Below, piece after piece: positions 44,471-52,483 of a DNA stretch of 64,000 bases; the first letter of the stretch is position 1; every line of letters starts with the position of its first letter. The DNA comes from Phaeobacter cretensis (GTDB lineage: Bacteria; Pseudomonadota; Alphaproteobacteria; Rhodobacterales; Rhodobacteraceae): the NCBI RefSeq assembly GCF_047372505.1, contig NZ_JBKBEU010000001.1, forward strand, positions 3,162,001 through 3,226,000, written 5' to 3'. Under the pieces are notes generated by a model. That model saw only the letters and a program-made list of their open reading frames with translations, searched no databases and had not been told where the DNA came from. The translations under genes and the position numbers were made by a program.

Positions 44471-44845
44471 ATGGAAAAGGCCCAAGGCATAGGTGGCGTG
44501 TTTTTCCGCGCCAAAGACCCCGAAGCGCTCAGCCGATGGTACAATGACCATCTGGGAATTGACCCCGTCGGGGGGACACCCTGGATGCAGGGAGGCGGCT
44601 ATACCGTCTTTGCCCCGTTTGCTGAGGACACCGACTATTTCGGAGACACAAGCAAACAGTGGATGATCAATTTCCGGGTAACGGATCTGGCCGCGATGAT
44701 CGCGCAGCTGACCGCCGCAGACATTGCTGTTGAGACGCGGCCGGAGTGGGACGGTGAGATCGGCTATTTCGCGCGGTTGCATGACCCGGAAGGCAATCCA
44801 ATAGAATTGTGGCAACCGATTGGACGGGCAGCCGATACCGCTTGA
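44471..44845 (+). CDS. VOC family protein (glyoxalase/bleomycin resistance-like)
   Basis: 124 residues, one VOC module pair: IGGVFFRAKDPEALSRWYND, INFRVTDLAAMIAQL, RLHDPEGNPIELWQP with the conserved metal glutamate. The function of such single-domain proteins varies (isomerase, dioxygenase-like, or resistance), and no substrate can be named. ATG 44471 follows AGGAGG; the frame is open 18 codons upstream. Its stop overlaps the -35 box of the next promoter. Confidence 0.85.
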   Translation: MEKAQGIGGVFFRAKDPEALSRWYNDHLGIDPVGGTPWMQGGGYTVFAPFAEDTDYFGDTSKQWMINFRVTDLAAMIAQLTAADIAVETRPEWDGEIGYFARLHDPEGNPIELWQPIGRAADTA

Positions 44846-44872
44846 CCTGGAGTGTACTCCAATCGGTAGGGT
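44842..44872 (+). promoter_or_regulatory. MerR-type promoter with operator dyad
   Basis: TTGACC (44842-44847), a 19-base spacer and TAGGGT (44867-44872). The spacer contains the dyad TGGAGT-GT-ACTCCA. A stretched spacer of 19 bases with a central dyad is the hallmark of promoters activated by MerR proteins. It precedes the MerR pseudogene. Confidence 0.75.
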
Positions 44873-44915
44873 GTCCCGACTCACCCATGGTTGGTGGGCA
44901 CCAAGAGAGACGTGC

Positions 44916-45284
44916 ATGAAGATTTAAGACGTGGCGATGGCCACATGCCTGAGCGTGGATACCCTGCACTTTTACGAGAAGATCGGGCTGATAGACCCGC
45001 CTGCGCGTGATGTGGCTGGGCGGCGGGTCTATGACCGCGATATCCTCGGCTGAATCCGTTTTCTGGGTCAATTGAACGCCACTGGCATGAAGCAGGCGGA
45101 TCGCGTCCGCTATGCCAGATTGCGCGCCAAGGGGCGGGAAACACTGGCCGAACGGCGCGAAATGCTGGAAGCCCACCGCGAGGTGATCCGCCGACAGCTG
45201 GAGCAACTTTATGACACGCTTGCCCTAATGGATCGCAAGGTGGCGATCTACCGTGACTTGGAAAAGGAAAGCGCGGATGTCTGA
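44916..45284 (+). pseudogene. MerR family regulator, broken by two in-frame stops
   Basis: Reading one frame from ATG 44916 gives a whole MerR protein of about 122 residues: the helix-turn-helix (CLSVDTLHFYEKIGLIDPPA), GRRVYDRDILG, IRFLGQLNATGM and a C-terminal coiled-coil dimer helix (RRQLEQLYDTLALMDRKVAI). It is interrupted by TAA at codon 4 (44925-44927), where relatives have Gly, and TGA at codon 46 (45051-45053), where relatives have Trp (TGG). There is no frameshift. A restart at GTG 44931 would not pass the second stop. The remaining frame is clean, so inactivation looks recent. It overlaps the next gene's start. Confidence 0.85.
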
Positions 45285-45648
45285 CGCATTGACCAATGGC
45301 CGCAAGCTGCTGGCAGAGATGAACCCGAATCTGGAAGCGATCCTGGCTGAGCGCTACGATGCACATTTGCCGGGAATGGCAGAGAGCCTGGTGGAATGGG
45401 CCTATGGGCGCCATTACGCGCGTGATGGCCTGGACCTGCGCACACGGCAGCTCTGTACAATTGCCGCGCTGACGGCGCTTGGCGGTCAGACAACGCCGCA
45501 GTTGAAGATTAACATCGCTCACACCCGTGCGGCTGGCGCAAGTGAGGCAGAGATTCTGGAGGTGAGTTGGCAGATGGCGGTTTATGGCGGGATGCCTGCG
45601 GCCATCAATGGTTTGAATGCGGCGATTGAGGTGTTTGAGGCGGCATAA
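45277..45648 (+). CDS. Carboxymuconolactone decarboxylase family protein
   Basis: 123 residues. It shows the CMD/AhpD-like fold: LAERYDAHLPGMAESLVEWAYG, then DLRTRQLCTIAALTALGGQTTPQL with one cysteine, and INIAHTRAAGASEAEILEV, ending QMAVYGGMPAAINGLNAA. Only one cysteine is present, so it lacks the CxxC of AhpD-type peroxidase partners; it may be a decarboxylase-type or stress protein. Its ATG overlaps the 3' end of the MerR pseudogene, so it was the regulator's target. Confidence 0.85.
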   Translation: MSDALTNGRKLLAEMNPNLEAILAERYDAHLPGMAESLVEWAYGRHYARDGLDLRTRQLCTIAALTALGGQTTPQLKINIAHTRAAGASEAEILEVSWQMAVYGGMPAAINGLNAAIEVFEAA

Positions 45649-45779
45649 TGCCCTCGTCTGGCGTCAGGGTTTCCGGGATTGTATACGGTTGTATCCAGTT
45701 AAGACATTGAAATAACGTAATTCTTTACAGGTCAATTCGCCTCCGCTAACCTGTGGCCTGCCGCTCAGGGAGACCAAAG

Positions 45780-47060
45780 ATGCCGCCAATCCAAGACCAC
45801 CCGCTGCGTTACCAATTGGCGAATGAGTTGCACGCGCGCCCGTTCCCGACGATGAGCAACCCTTCGACGGTGATTTATCTGGCCATCAAGCAGCCGCAAG
45901 AGGCGGTGCATCGTGACCGTAGTCGCGATCTTGAGCATCTGATTGAGCTTTTGGATCGTCATGGCGTCGCTCATCCCAAACCGGGCGCTACGCATCATTC
46001 AGTACAGTTGGGTCGCCATACTCTCAAATGGGAACAGCACACCGAATTCGTGTCCTATACGCTGTACTCTGACGGTATCGGTTCCCGGCCCTTTGATCCT
46101 GCGGATTTTGACGTTTTCCCGCCTGATTGGCTCTCTGAGGCACCTGGTCAACGTATCACCTCTTTGATGCTGCGTGTATCCCCGCGCGTCGATACCCCCG
46201 ATCTGCGAACGGCCCTAACGGACTGGTTCGTTCCCGAGAGTTTGGCGGTCGCGCGGGTGTTGGATGACAGCTGCGTGGTCGCCGGGGATTTCCGGATCGA
46301 TCCGGCCGGACATATGCGGTTTGCGGTGTTCCCAAATGCGGAGACAGGCGCACAACGGATCGGCCGGGTGGTACAGCGTCTCTGTGAGATAGAGACATAT
46401 CGCGCGATGTCGATGTTGGGGTTTTCACGGGCGCGCGGGCTTAGTCCAACCATCGGGGCGCTCGACACTCATCTAAGTGAGATGATGCTTGAGATGACCG
46501 GTGGCCGAATGCCTGCGGAACAAACCCTGTCACAGCTGTTGGTCGTATCGGCAGAGCTGGAAGCCATGGCAGCGCAGGCTGCGTTCCGGTTCGGGGCAAC
46601 CGGGGCTTATGACGCTCTGGTTAATCAACGCATCGCCCTGCTGCGTGAAGCCAGGTTTGAGGGCTATCAGACTTTTGCTGAATTCATGCTACGCAGGTTT
46701 GAGCCTGCTATGCGTACGGTGAAGTCAACCGAGGCGCGGTTGGCCACATTAGCGGACAGAGCGCGGCGGGCAGGTGAGCTGTTGCGTACCCGTGTCGATG
46801 TAGAGCGCAGCGCCCAGAATCAGGCACTGCTCGAAAGCATGGACCGTCGTGCAGATATGGCGCTGCGGTTGCAAACTACGGTGGAAGGGCTGTCTGTTGT
46901 CGCGATTAGTTACTATGCCGTATCGCTGGCGTCTTATGCACTATATCCCCTCGCCAAGATTCTAGACCTCAGCAAGGGAATGATGACAGCTGCGCTTACT
47001 CTGCCGGTTGTATTGCTGGTGTGGCTTGCGGTGCGTCAGATCCGGAAAAGACTGCATTGA
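45780..47060 (+). CDS. DUF3422 family inner membrane protein
   Basis: 426 residues, full length for DUF3422. Segments: HPLRYQLANELHARPFPTM at the N-terminus, SYTLYSDG, and two hydrophobic segments at the C-terminal end (VVAISYYAVSLASYALYPLAKI and MMTAALTLPVVLLVWLAV). Conserved in proteobacteria but uncharacterised. ATG 45780 follows AGGGAGA; an earlier frame start is unlikely. Its last 65 bases overlap the end of the convergent YeeE/YedE gene. Confidence 0.85.
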   Translation: MPPIQDHPLRYQLANELHARPFPTMSNPSTVIYLAIKQPQEAVHRDRSRDLEHLIELLDRHGVAHPKPGATHHSVQLGRHTLKWEQHTEFVSYTLYSDGIGSRPFDPADFDVFPPDWLSEAPGQRITSLMLRVSPRVDTPDLRTALTDWFVPESLAVARVLDDSCVVAGDFRIDPAGHMRFAVFPNAETGAQRIGRVVQRLCEIETYRAMSMLGFSRARGLSPTIGALDTHLSEMMLEMTGGRMPAEQTLSQLLVVSAELEAMAAQAAFRFGATGAYDALVNQRIALLREARFEGYQTFAEFMLRRFEPAMRTVKSTEARLATLADRARRAGELLRTRVDVERSAQNQALLESMDRRADMALRLQTTVEGLSVVAISYYAVSLASYALYPLAKILDLSKGMMTAALTLPVVLLVWLAVRQIRKRLH

Positions 47061-48069
47061 GCCAAGCGTTTGCGGCGACTGCACCAGCGGCGATAGACAC
47101 TAGGGCCAGCAGTGCTGCAAGGCTCAATGTTGGGATGCCGGCTAGGCCAGCACCCACCGTGCACCCACCGGCTAACACACCACCGATGCCCATCAGTACG
47201 GCTCCGCCAAGATAGCGGCCGGTTTGACGCGGGCTTTCAAAGCTTTGCCATTGAAAGTTGCCGCTGATCAGGGCCGCAAACAGCGCGCCGATGAGGACAC
47301 CACCAATAAGGCCAGAGCCAAATCCCGCTGGAACGGCACTGGAGGCGAGCGTGTAGAACAGCGTCTCTGCTGAGGGCGCGGTGAAGGAAAGGCTTTCCAT
47401 CGCGATAGGATCAAACTCATCAAAGAGCACATAGCCGGTTCCGACCCAGGCTAGCGGTACCAACGCACCGATGGCGGCCCCCCCGATCAATGTCAGTGGA
47501 TGGCTGCCAGAGCGAGCGGCAATGGCAACGGCCGCGACAGAGATCAGGCCTGCGACGATCAATGCACCACCTGGAAGGGTGGCCAAAGATGCATAATCCC
47601 CGACTGGAATGGTCAAGCTACCAATCCATATGCGTAGCGGCGCGAGGACGCCCTTTAACGTGGCATGAGCGACAATTGCAAAGGTCACGACCACAAACAA
47701 TGCGCGTAGATTGCCGCTACCGGTCAACACCATCAGACGCGAGACGCAGCCACGGGTCAGCACCATGCCAGCACCGAACATCAAACCACCAATGACAACT
47801 GCGGCGAGGGGTAAGTCGGCAACCAGCAGGCGGTGCTCAGAAAAGTTGATCCAGCCCTGCGCAGCCGCAGCTTGTGTTCCGAGGACAGCAACGGCGAGTG
47901 CCATTGCCCAAACACCAGCGGCCTGTTGGCGATCTTCGCCGACCACGGCCCGACGGAAACAGAAGCGGGTCAGCTGTGCCAACCCACCAAACAGAACGCC
48001 GATCCCCAGAGCAAACAGGACGGATACTGCTCGAGCAGTGGTGTCTTCAAAGCCAAGTGTTTCAAACAT
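46996..48069 (-). CDS. YeeE/YedE family sulfur-compound transporter
   Basis: 357 residues with about nine to ten hydrophobic segments. Both halves hold the family cysteine motifs: MVLTRGCVSRL and VLAGGCTVGAGLAG, with the TRFCFRRAVVG segment near 34. Relatives (TsuA type) carry thiosulfate or other reduced sulfur through the membrane via cysteine relay. The C-terminal tail is overlapped by the DUF3422 gene from the opposite strand. No tsuB/TusA-like gene is adjacent. ATG follows GGAGACAG. Confidence 0.88.
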   Translation of the reverse strand: MFETLGFEDTTARAVSVLFALGIGVLFGGLAQLTRFCFRRAVVGEDRQQAAGVWAMALAVAVLGTQAAAAQGWINFSEHRLLVADLPLAAVVIGGLMFGAGMVLTRGCVSRLMVLTGSGNLRALFVVVTFAIVAHATLKGVLAPLRIWIGSLTIPVGDYASLATLPGGALIVAGLISVAAVAIAARSGSHPLTLIGGAAIGALVPLAWVGTGYVLFDEFDPIAMESLSFTAPSAETLFYTLASSAVPAGFGSGLIGGVLIGALFAALISGNFQWQSFESPRQTGRYLGGAVLMGIGGVLAGGCTVGAGLAGIPTLSLAALLALVSIAAGAVAANAWLNAVFSGSDAPQATPAIQPAE

Positions 48070-48244
48070 CTGCTGTCTCCATTACTGCGGCCGATATAGC
48101 CGAATTTGGAATATTTTCCCGAAATGGCGTGTTTTATTAGTGGTGACAAGTCGACAGGGCGAGGTTCGACATCTGTCTGCCGGGATAGTGTTCCTTTAGG
48201 AGGTGTTCCCGCGGATCGTTCGTTCTGTACGATTAGCAGCGCAT

Positions 48245-48282
48245 AAAAACAAACCGACCACCTGTAGGAGATGGCCGGTTTG
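48245..48282 (-). terminator. Terminator after the OppC-type permease gene
   Basis: On the minus strand CAAACCGGCCA and TGGTCGGTTTG pair with one mismatch (loop of about eleven), followed by TTTTT. Placed 50 bases after the gene's stop. Confidence 0.75.
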
Positions 48283-48331
48283 CATGTTCTTATTTGAATG
48301 TGTAGGGGCGAACCACCTACAGGACTTGCTA

Positions 48332-49303
48332 TCAGCGGCCGCGGATCCGAGGATCCAGCGCGTCGCGCAGACCATCACCAAGGTAGTTCACACTCAGCAC
48401 GGTCAACGAAATCGCCATTCCCGGCCAGAACACCCTTTCGGGATACTGCTGAAGATAGTCAGTTGCATCAAAGAGCAAACGTCCCCAGGTCGGGAAATCC
48501 GGCGGGAAACCAAGCCCAAGGAACGACAGTGCAGATTCAGTGATAATCGCGGTTGCGATGCCCAAAGTGGCTGAAACCATGATAGGCGACAGCACGTTTG
48601 GCAGGATGTGACGCGAGATCAGCTTGGTATTGGTGGTGCCGATAGAGCGCGCAGCTAAGACGAATTCCCGTTCCTTAATCGCGAGCACATCTCCCCGCAC
48701 AATGCGCGCAGTTGGCATCCAGCTAGTGATCCCGATGGCGGCCACGATAAGGATGAAAATCCCCTGTTCCGGTCCGAAGGTTGCATTCAACGGTTCACGG
48801 AACAGGAGCATCATCACCAGAAGCAATGGTAGCAGGGGCAAGGCGAGGAACAGGTCCGTGAGGCGCATTAACGGCCCATCAAGTCGCTTGAAGAAACCGG
48901 CGACTACGCCAACCAAAGAGCCGAGGAACAACGCGAGAAGCATCGCAGTGAGACCGACAGAGACAGAGGTTGCACCACCTGCCATCATTCGTGCCAGCAT
49001 ATCGCGGCCCAATTGGTCGGTTCCAAATGGGTGCGCCCAACTGGGCCCCTGGTTGCGTGACCGGATATCAATATGGGTGGCATCAATGTCCCAGAAAAAG
49101 GGGCCGATATAGACTGACAGTACAATCAGCAGGAACAAAGCTCCGCCAAGCATAGCGCCTTTGTGCGATTTGAACTGATCCCACACATCCAGCCATTGGC
49201 TGCGGGGCGGTTGATCCAGATCTTCCGCCACATTTACCGCAGGCACGGTTGTGGAGGCGGCGGCACTCCCTTCGTCGGGTACCAGACGGTCCTTATCAGT
49301 CAT
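48332..49303 (-). CDS. Peptide/dipeptide ABC transporter permease (OppC/DppC type)
   Basis: 323 residues. After a soluble N-terminal stretch, five or six membrane helices follow, with the EAA-type loop (APSIGTTNTKLISRHILPN) that contacts the ATPase. HPFGTDQLGRDMLARM is the family hallmark for the C subunit. It overlaps the OppB-type gene by eight bases, so they are co-translated. Partner of the binding protein and fused ATPase nearby. Confidence 0.92.
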   Translation of the reverse strand: MTDKDRLVPDEGSAAASTTVPAVNVAEDLDQPPRSQWLDVWDQFKSHKGAMLGGALFLLIVLSVYIGPFFWDIDATHIDIRSRNQGPSWAHPFGTDQLGRDMLARMMAGGATSVSVGLTAMLLALFLGSLVGVVAGFFKRLDGPLMRLTDLFLALPLLPLLLVMMLLFREPLNATFGPEQGIFILIVAAIGITSWMPTARIVRGDVLAIKEREFVLAARSIGTTNTKLISRHILPNVLSPIMVSATLGIATAIITESALSFLGLGFPPDFPTWGRLLFDATDYLQQYPERVFWPGMAISLTVLSVNYLGDGLRDALDPRIRGR

Positions 49304-50303
49304 AGCGGATCCTTGGGTCTAGAATGCCATAGAGCACATCAGCGATCAGGTTGAACAGAACGATCAGCACGGCAAAGATAAAGGTCAGGGTCTGCACCAT
49401 GGGCAGATCGTTGGCTTCAATCGCGCCGATTAAAAGCTGGCCGATGCCGTTTACCTTGAACACCTGTTCGGTAATGATCGCACCGCCAAAGATGGCAGGA
49501 ATGCCAAGCGCAATCACAGTCACGACCGGGATCATCGAATTGCGCAAGACATGGACCATGACTACGACATATTCACTGAGGCCTTTGGCACGCGCAGTGC
49601 GGACATAATCCTGATTTAGGTTGTCTAGCATCGAAGCCCGCATAAATCGGCTTAGCTGTGCGGTGATCTGTAGCGCCAGGACCATCACCGGCATGACCAT
49701 CTGTTTGAGCTGATGTACGAAGGCGTCCCAACTGTCCACCACATGGGTCGTGTCATAGATCGAAGGGAACCATCCTAGCTGGACAGAGAAGATCACGATC
49801 ACCAGCACACCGGAGAAGAACGGCGGCACTGAAAATCCGACCATCGACACAAAGGTCCCGGCCTGATCGAACCAGCTGTACTGGCGATAGGCCGAATAGA
49901 TGCCGATCGGAAGTGCGATGGCGATGGCCACCAGATAAGCTGTACCAACGACCCACAGTGTTTGGGGGATACGCTGAACAACGATATCCATCACGGGCGA
50001 ACGGGTCTGCCAGGAGATCACGCGGAGGTCACCGGCGGAGAAGCTGGTGCCTAAATAATGGTCGATCAGAACCTGAGGTTCGATCCAGAAAAACTGTACG
50101 ATCCATTTCCAGAACCGGATATGCGCGGGTTGGCCAAGGCCAAGCGCCTCGCGCATTTTTTCTTTGACTTCGGGGGGGACGGTCAGAGGAACCTGAGCCA
50201 TCGGATCACCAGGCGCGAGTTCAAGCAGCAGGAAAATCACCAGGCTGATGAACAATAGCGTCGGGACCGACAGAACAAGGCGTCTGATTGTAAAGGTCAG
50301 CAT
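49296..50303 (-). CDS. Peptide/dipeptide ABC transporter permease (OppB/DppB type)
   Basis: 335 residues with the DppB pattern: LELAPGDPM near the N-terminus, then several helices and the EAA loop (YVRTARAKGLSEYVVVMVHVLRN). Second gene of the minus-strand unit binding protein - OppB - OppC. A hairpin separates it from the binding protein gene. Confidence 0.92.
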   Translation of the reverse strand: MLTFTIRRLVLSVPTLLFISLVIFLLLELAPGDPMAQVPLTVPPEVKEKMREALGLGQPAHIRFWKWIVQFFWIEPQVLIDHYLGTSFSAGDLRVISWQTRSPVMDIVVQRIPQTLWVVGTAYLVAIAIALPIGIYSAYRQYSWFDQAGTFVSMVGFSVPPFFSGVLVIVIFSVQLGWFPSIYDTTHVVDSWDAFVHQLKQMVMPVMVLALQITAQLSRFMRASMLDNLNQDYVRTARAKGLSEYVVVMVHVLRNSMIPVVTVIALGIPAIFGGAIITEQVFKVNGIGQLLIGAIEANDLPMVQTLTFIFAVLIVLFNLIADVLYGILDPRIRYD

Positions 50304-50409
50304 CCAGTAGGCGCCTTTGCAAATGGAAGAATGGGGTGGAACTGGGCGGTCTTATGCCTGAGATCCATTTCAGGCCGCCGCAATGACGTCATTCGGACGT
50401 AAATGGCAA

Positions 50410-50436
50410 GAGGCCCCGGTGCGTTACCGGGGCCTC
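50410..50436. terminator. Intercistronic hairpin between binding protein and permease genes
   Basis: Eleven-base perfect stem GAGGCCCCGGT/ACCGGGGCCTC, loop GCGTT, without a long T tract. Such hairpins after solute-binding protein genes usually stabilise the upstream message and lower expression of the permeases. Confidence 0.7.
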
Positions 50437-50452
50437 TGCAGGCGTTGAACGC

Positions 50453-52153
50453 TTACTCTGAGCGGAACCAGTCAGCTGCGTTCCACATCTCGGTATCCCA
50501 GACGTTCAGATCTACACCACCCAGGGTGTTGGACCGCGCGGACAGACGGCCACGGTGAACCAGCGGAATCATGCCACCTTTTTCGACGATGATATCGTTC
50601 AGGCGCTTGGCGATTTCTGCACGAGCTTCCAGACCGGCAGTCTGCGACAGTTCTGCATGCAGCTTGTCGAATTCCTCGTCACAGAAGCGCGAGATGTTCT
50701 CACCTTGCCATTGGCTGTCAGGACGCGGCGCCTTGTCGCAAAGACCGTTGCCCAGATAGGACTGCGGGTCGGTGCCATTGAATGTGTTGGCGTACATTTC
50801 CACGTCGGCGTAGAACTTCTGGAAGGTGTCTGGGGAGCCTGGGTCACCGCCGAAGAACACCGAAGAGTTGATGTTACGCAGCTCGGTCTCAATACCAATT
50901 TCGCTCCACCACTGTTTGATGAGAGCCTGGAAATCCTGACGCACGGCGTTGGTCGATGTCTGGTACAGGATATTCATTGGTTTGCCGTCGGGGGTTTCCC
51001 GTACGCCGTCACCATTGGTGTCCTTGTAGCCTGCTTCGTCCAGCATCGCGTTTGCGGCTGCGAGATCTTGTGTTGAGCAGTCAAAGGTGTCGGAAGCAAA
51101 GGCTGCAGGTGCAGGAACCCAGTTACAGCCGACTTTGCCTGCTTTGCCATAGCCGATTTCCACAAGCAGCGGACGGTCGATGGCCAAAGACAGCGCTTTG
51201 TAGACCGAAGGATCGCTGAGGAAAGGATGCGGACGGATCACCGAGCGCTCGTCCGGGCCAAGCGCCGGATCGGGGTTGGTGTTGTTCAGCATGATACGCT
51301 CAACCAGTGGACCAAAGCCCGCGATTGGAACGCCTTTGCCGCCTTTTTCCATCTGAGCGATGACTTCGGGTGCCAGCTGGAGGTTCCAAGCGTAGTCGAA
51401 TTCGCCGGTTTCCATAACGGCACGACCAGCTGCGGTCGCGTCGCCGCCACCTTTGAACAGGACCTTGGCAAAGGCAGGCTTAGCCGGGTCACGGTAGTTT
51501 GTATTGGCCGACATGGTGATCACGTCGTTAGGCTTGAACTCATCGACAACAAAAGGACCTGTGCCGATTGGTGCAAAGTTGGCTGTCGTGCATTCAGGAG
51601 CTTTGGCGCCAACACAGTCAGCGAACTGCGCAGCCTGGATGATGGGGCTTTCGCCGCCCACAAACGGGCCATAAGGGAAAGGGGTCTGCTTGTCGAAAGT
51701 GACTTTAACAGTTAGGTCATCAACAGCTTCGACGCTGGTGACGCCTTCGAATTTTGTAACCTGCGCACAGCCGCCTTCGGGGTGCATACAGTAATCAGCA
51801 GTGAACTTCACGTCTTTGGAGGTGAAGGGCGTGCCATCGGACCACAGAAGCCCGGGCTTAATTTTCCAAGTGATTGAAGTCAGGTCTTCGCTGACGCCGC
51901 CGTTGTCGACGGTGGGAATTTCCTCAACCAGATAAGGGATCATTTCTCCGTTGGGGTCGTAGCGGGCCAGCGGTTCAATAACCAGCGACGCGGATTCAAC
52001 ATCCTTGGTCCCGCCCGAGAGGAACGGGTTCAGGATTGAGGGGGCTTGCCAATAAATAATGTTAACCTGGCCGTCTGATCCCCGTTCGGCAAAGGCTGCA
52101 GGGGCAAGCGCGGCTGACGCAATTGCACCCAGCAAAAGGGTCTTGATTTTCAT
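50453..52153 (-). CDS. Peptide ABC transporter substrate-binding protein (SBP family 5)
   Basis: 566 residues with a cleavable Sec signal (KTLLLGAIASAALAPAAFA). Then family-5 features: IIYWQAPSILNPFLSGGTKD, ITWKIKPGLLWSDGTPFTSKDV, GTGPFVVDEFKPND, PSVYKALSLAIDRPLLVEIGYGKAG, and a C-terminal half with several cysteine pairs. Family 5 proteins bind peptides, nickel or other ligands; peptide or acylated amino acids is likely here by context. First gene of its unit; divergent from the ATPase gene. ATG follows AAGGAG. Confidence 0.93.
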   Translation of the reverse strand: MKIKTLLLGAIASAALAPAAFAERGSDGQVNIIYWQAPSILNPFLSGGTKDVESASLVIEPLARYDPNGEMIPYLVEEIPTVDNGGVSEDLTSITWKIKPGLLWSDGTPFTSKDVKFTADYCMHPEGGCAQVTKFEGVTSVEAVDDLTVKVTFDKQTPFPYGPFVGGESPIIQAAQFADCVGAKAPECTTANFAPIGTGPFVVDEFKPNDVITMSANTNYRDPAKPAFAKVLFKGGGDATAAGRAVMETGEFDYAWNLQLAPEVIAQMEKGGKGVPIAGFGPLVERIMLNNTNPDPALGPDERSVIRPHPFLSDPSVYKALSLAIDRPLLVEIGYGKAGKVGCNWVPAPAAFASDTFDCSTQDLAAANAMLDEAGYKDTNGDGVRETPDGKPMNILYQTSTNAVRQDFQALIKQWWSEIGIETELRNINSSVFFGGDPGSPDTFQKFYADVEMYANTFNGTDPQSYLGNGLCDKAPRPDSQWQGENISRFCDEEFDKLHAELSQTAGLEARAEIAKRLNDIIVEKGGMIPLVHRGRLSARSNTLGGVDLNVWDTEMWNAADWFRSE

Positions 52154-52483
52154 AATTCACTCCTTGTCGGACACGTATGTGCCTTCTTTTGACCGGGTCT
52201 CTTCCACCCCGGAGGTTCGCCACATTTCTGTGGTCTGTGCGGTAGGACACGCTGGGTCTGCCATGTTGTGAGCGAGATCACGTTACTGCGATCATGGCTT
52301 GCAACGGAAGGTGGGCGTGGCTGCACTGCGGGTATCGAATACAGACTCCTGCAAAATTGCAAGACTTGCGGCCGAGAAAAAAATCCGCAGGGTTTGGCAG
52401 TGGGTTTGACGGGGGCAATACAGGTGCGTACACCTTTCTGTTAACGCCAACGCTAAAAAAAAGAACACGAAGGGGACGTCACG
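52154..52483. other. Divergent promoter region of the peptide locus
   Basis: 330 bases between binding protein and ATPase genes. A possible plus-strand promoter is TTGACG (52406-52411), 17 bases, TACACC; an AGGTG-CGTA-CACCT inverted repeat (52422-52435) lies over its -10 end. No gene is supported here. Confidence 0.4.
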
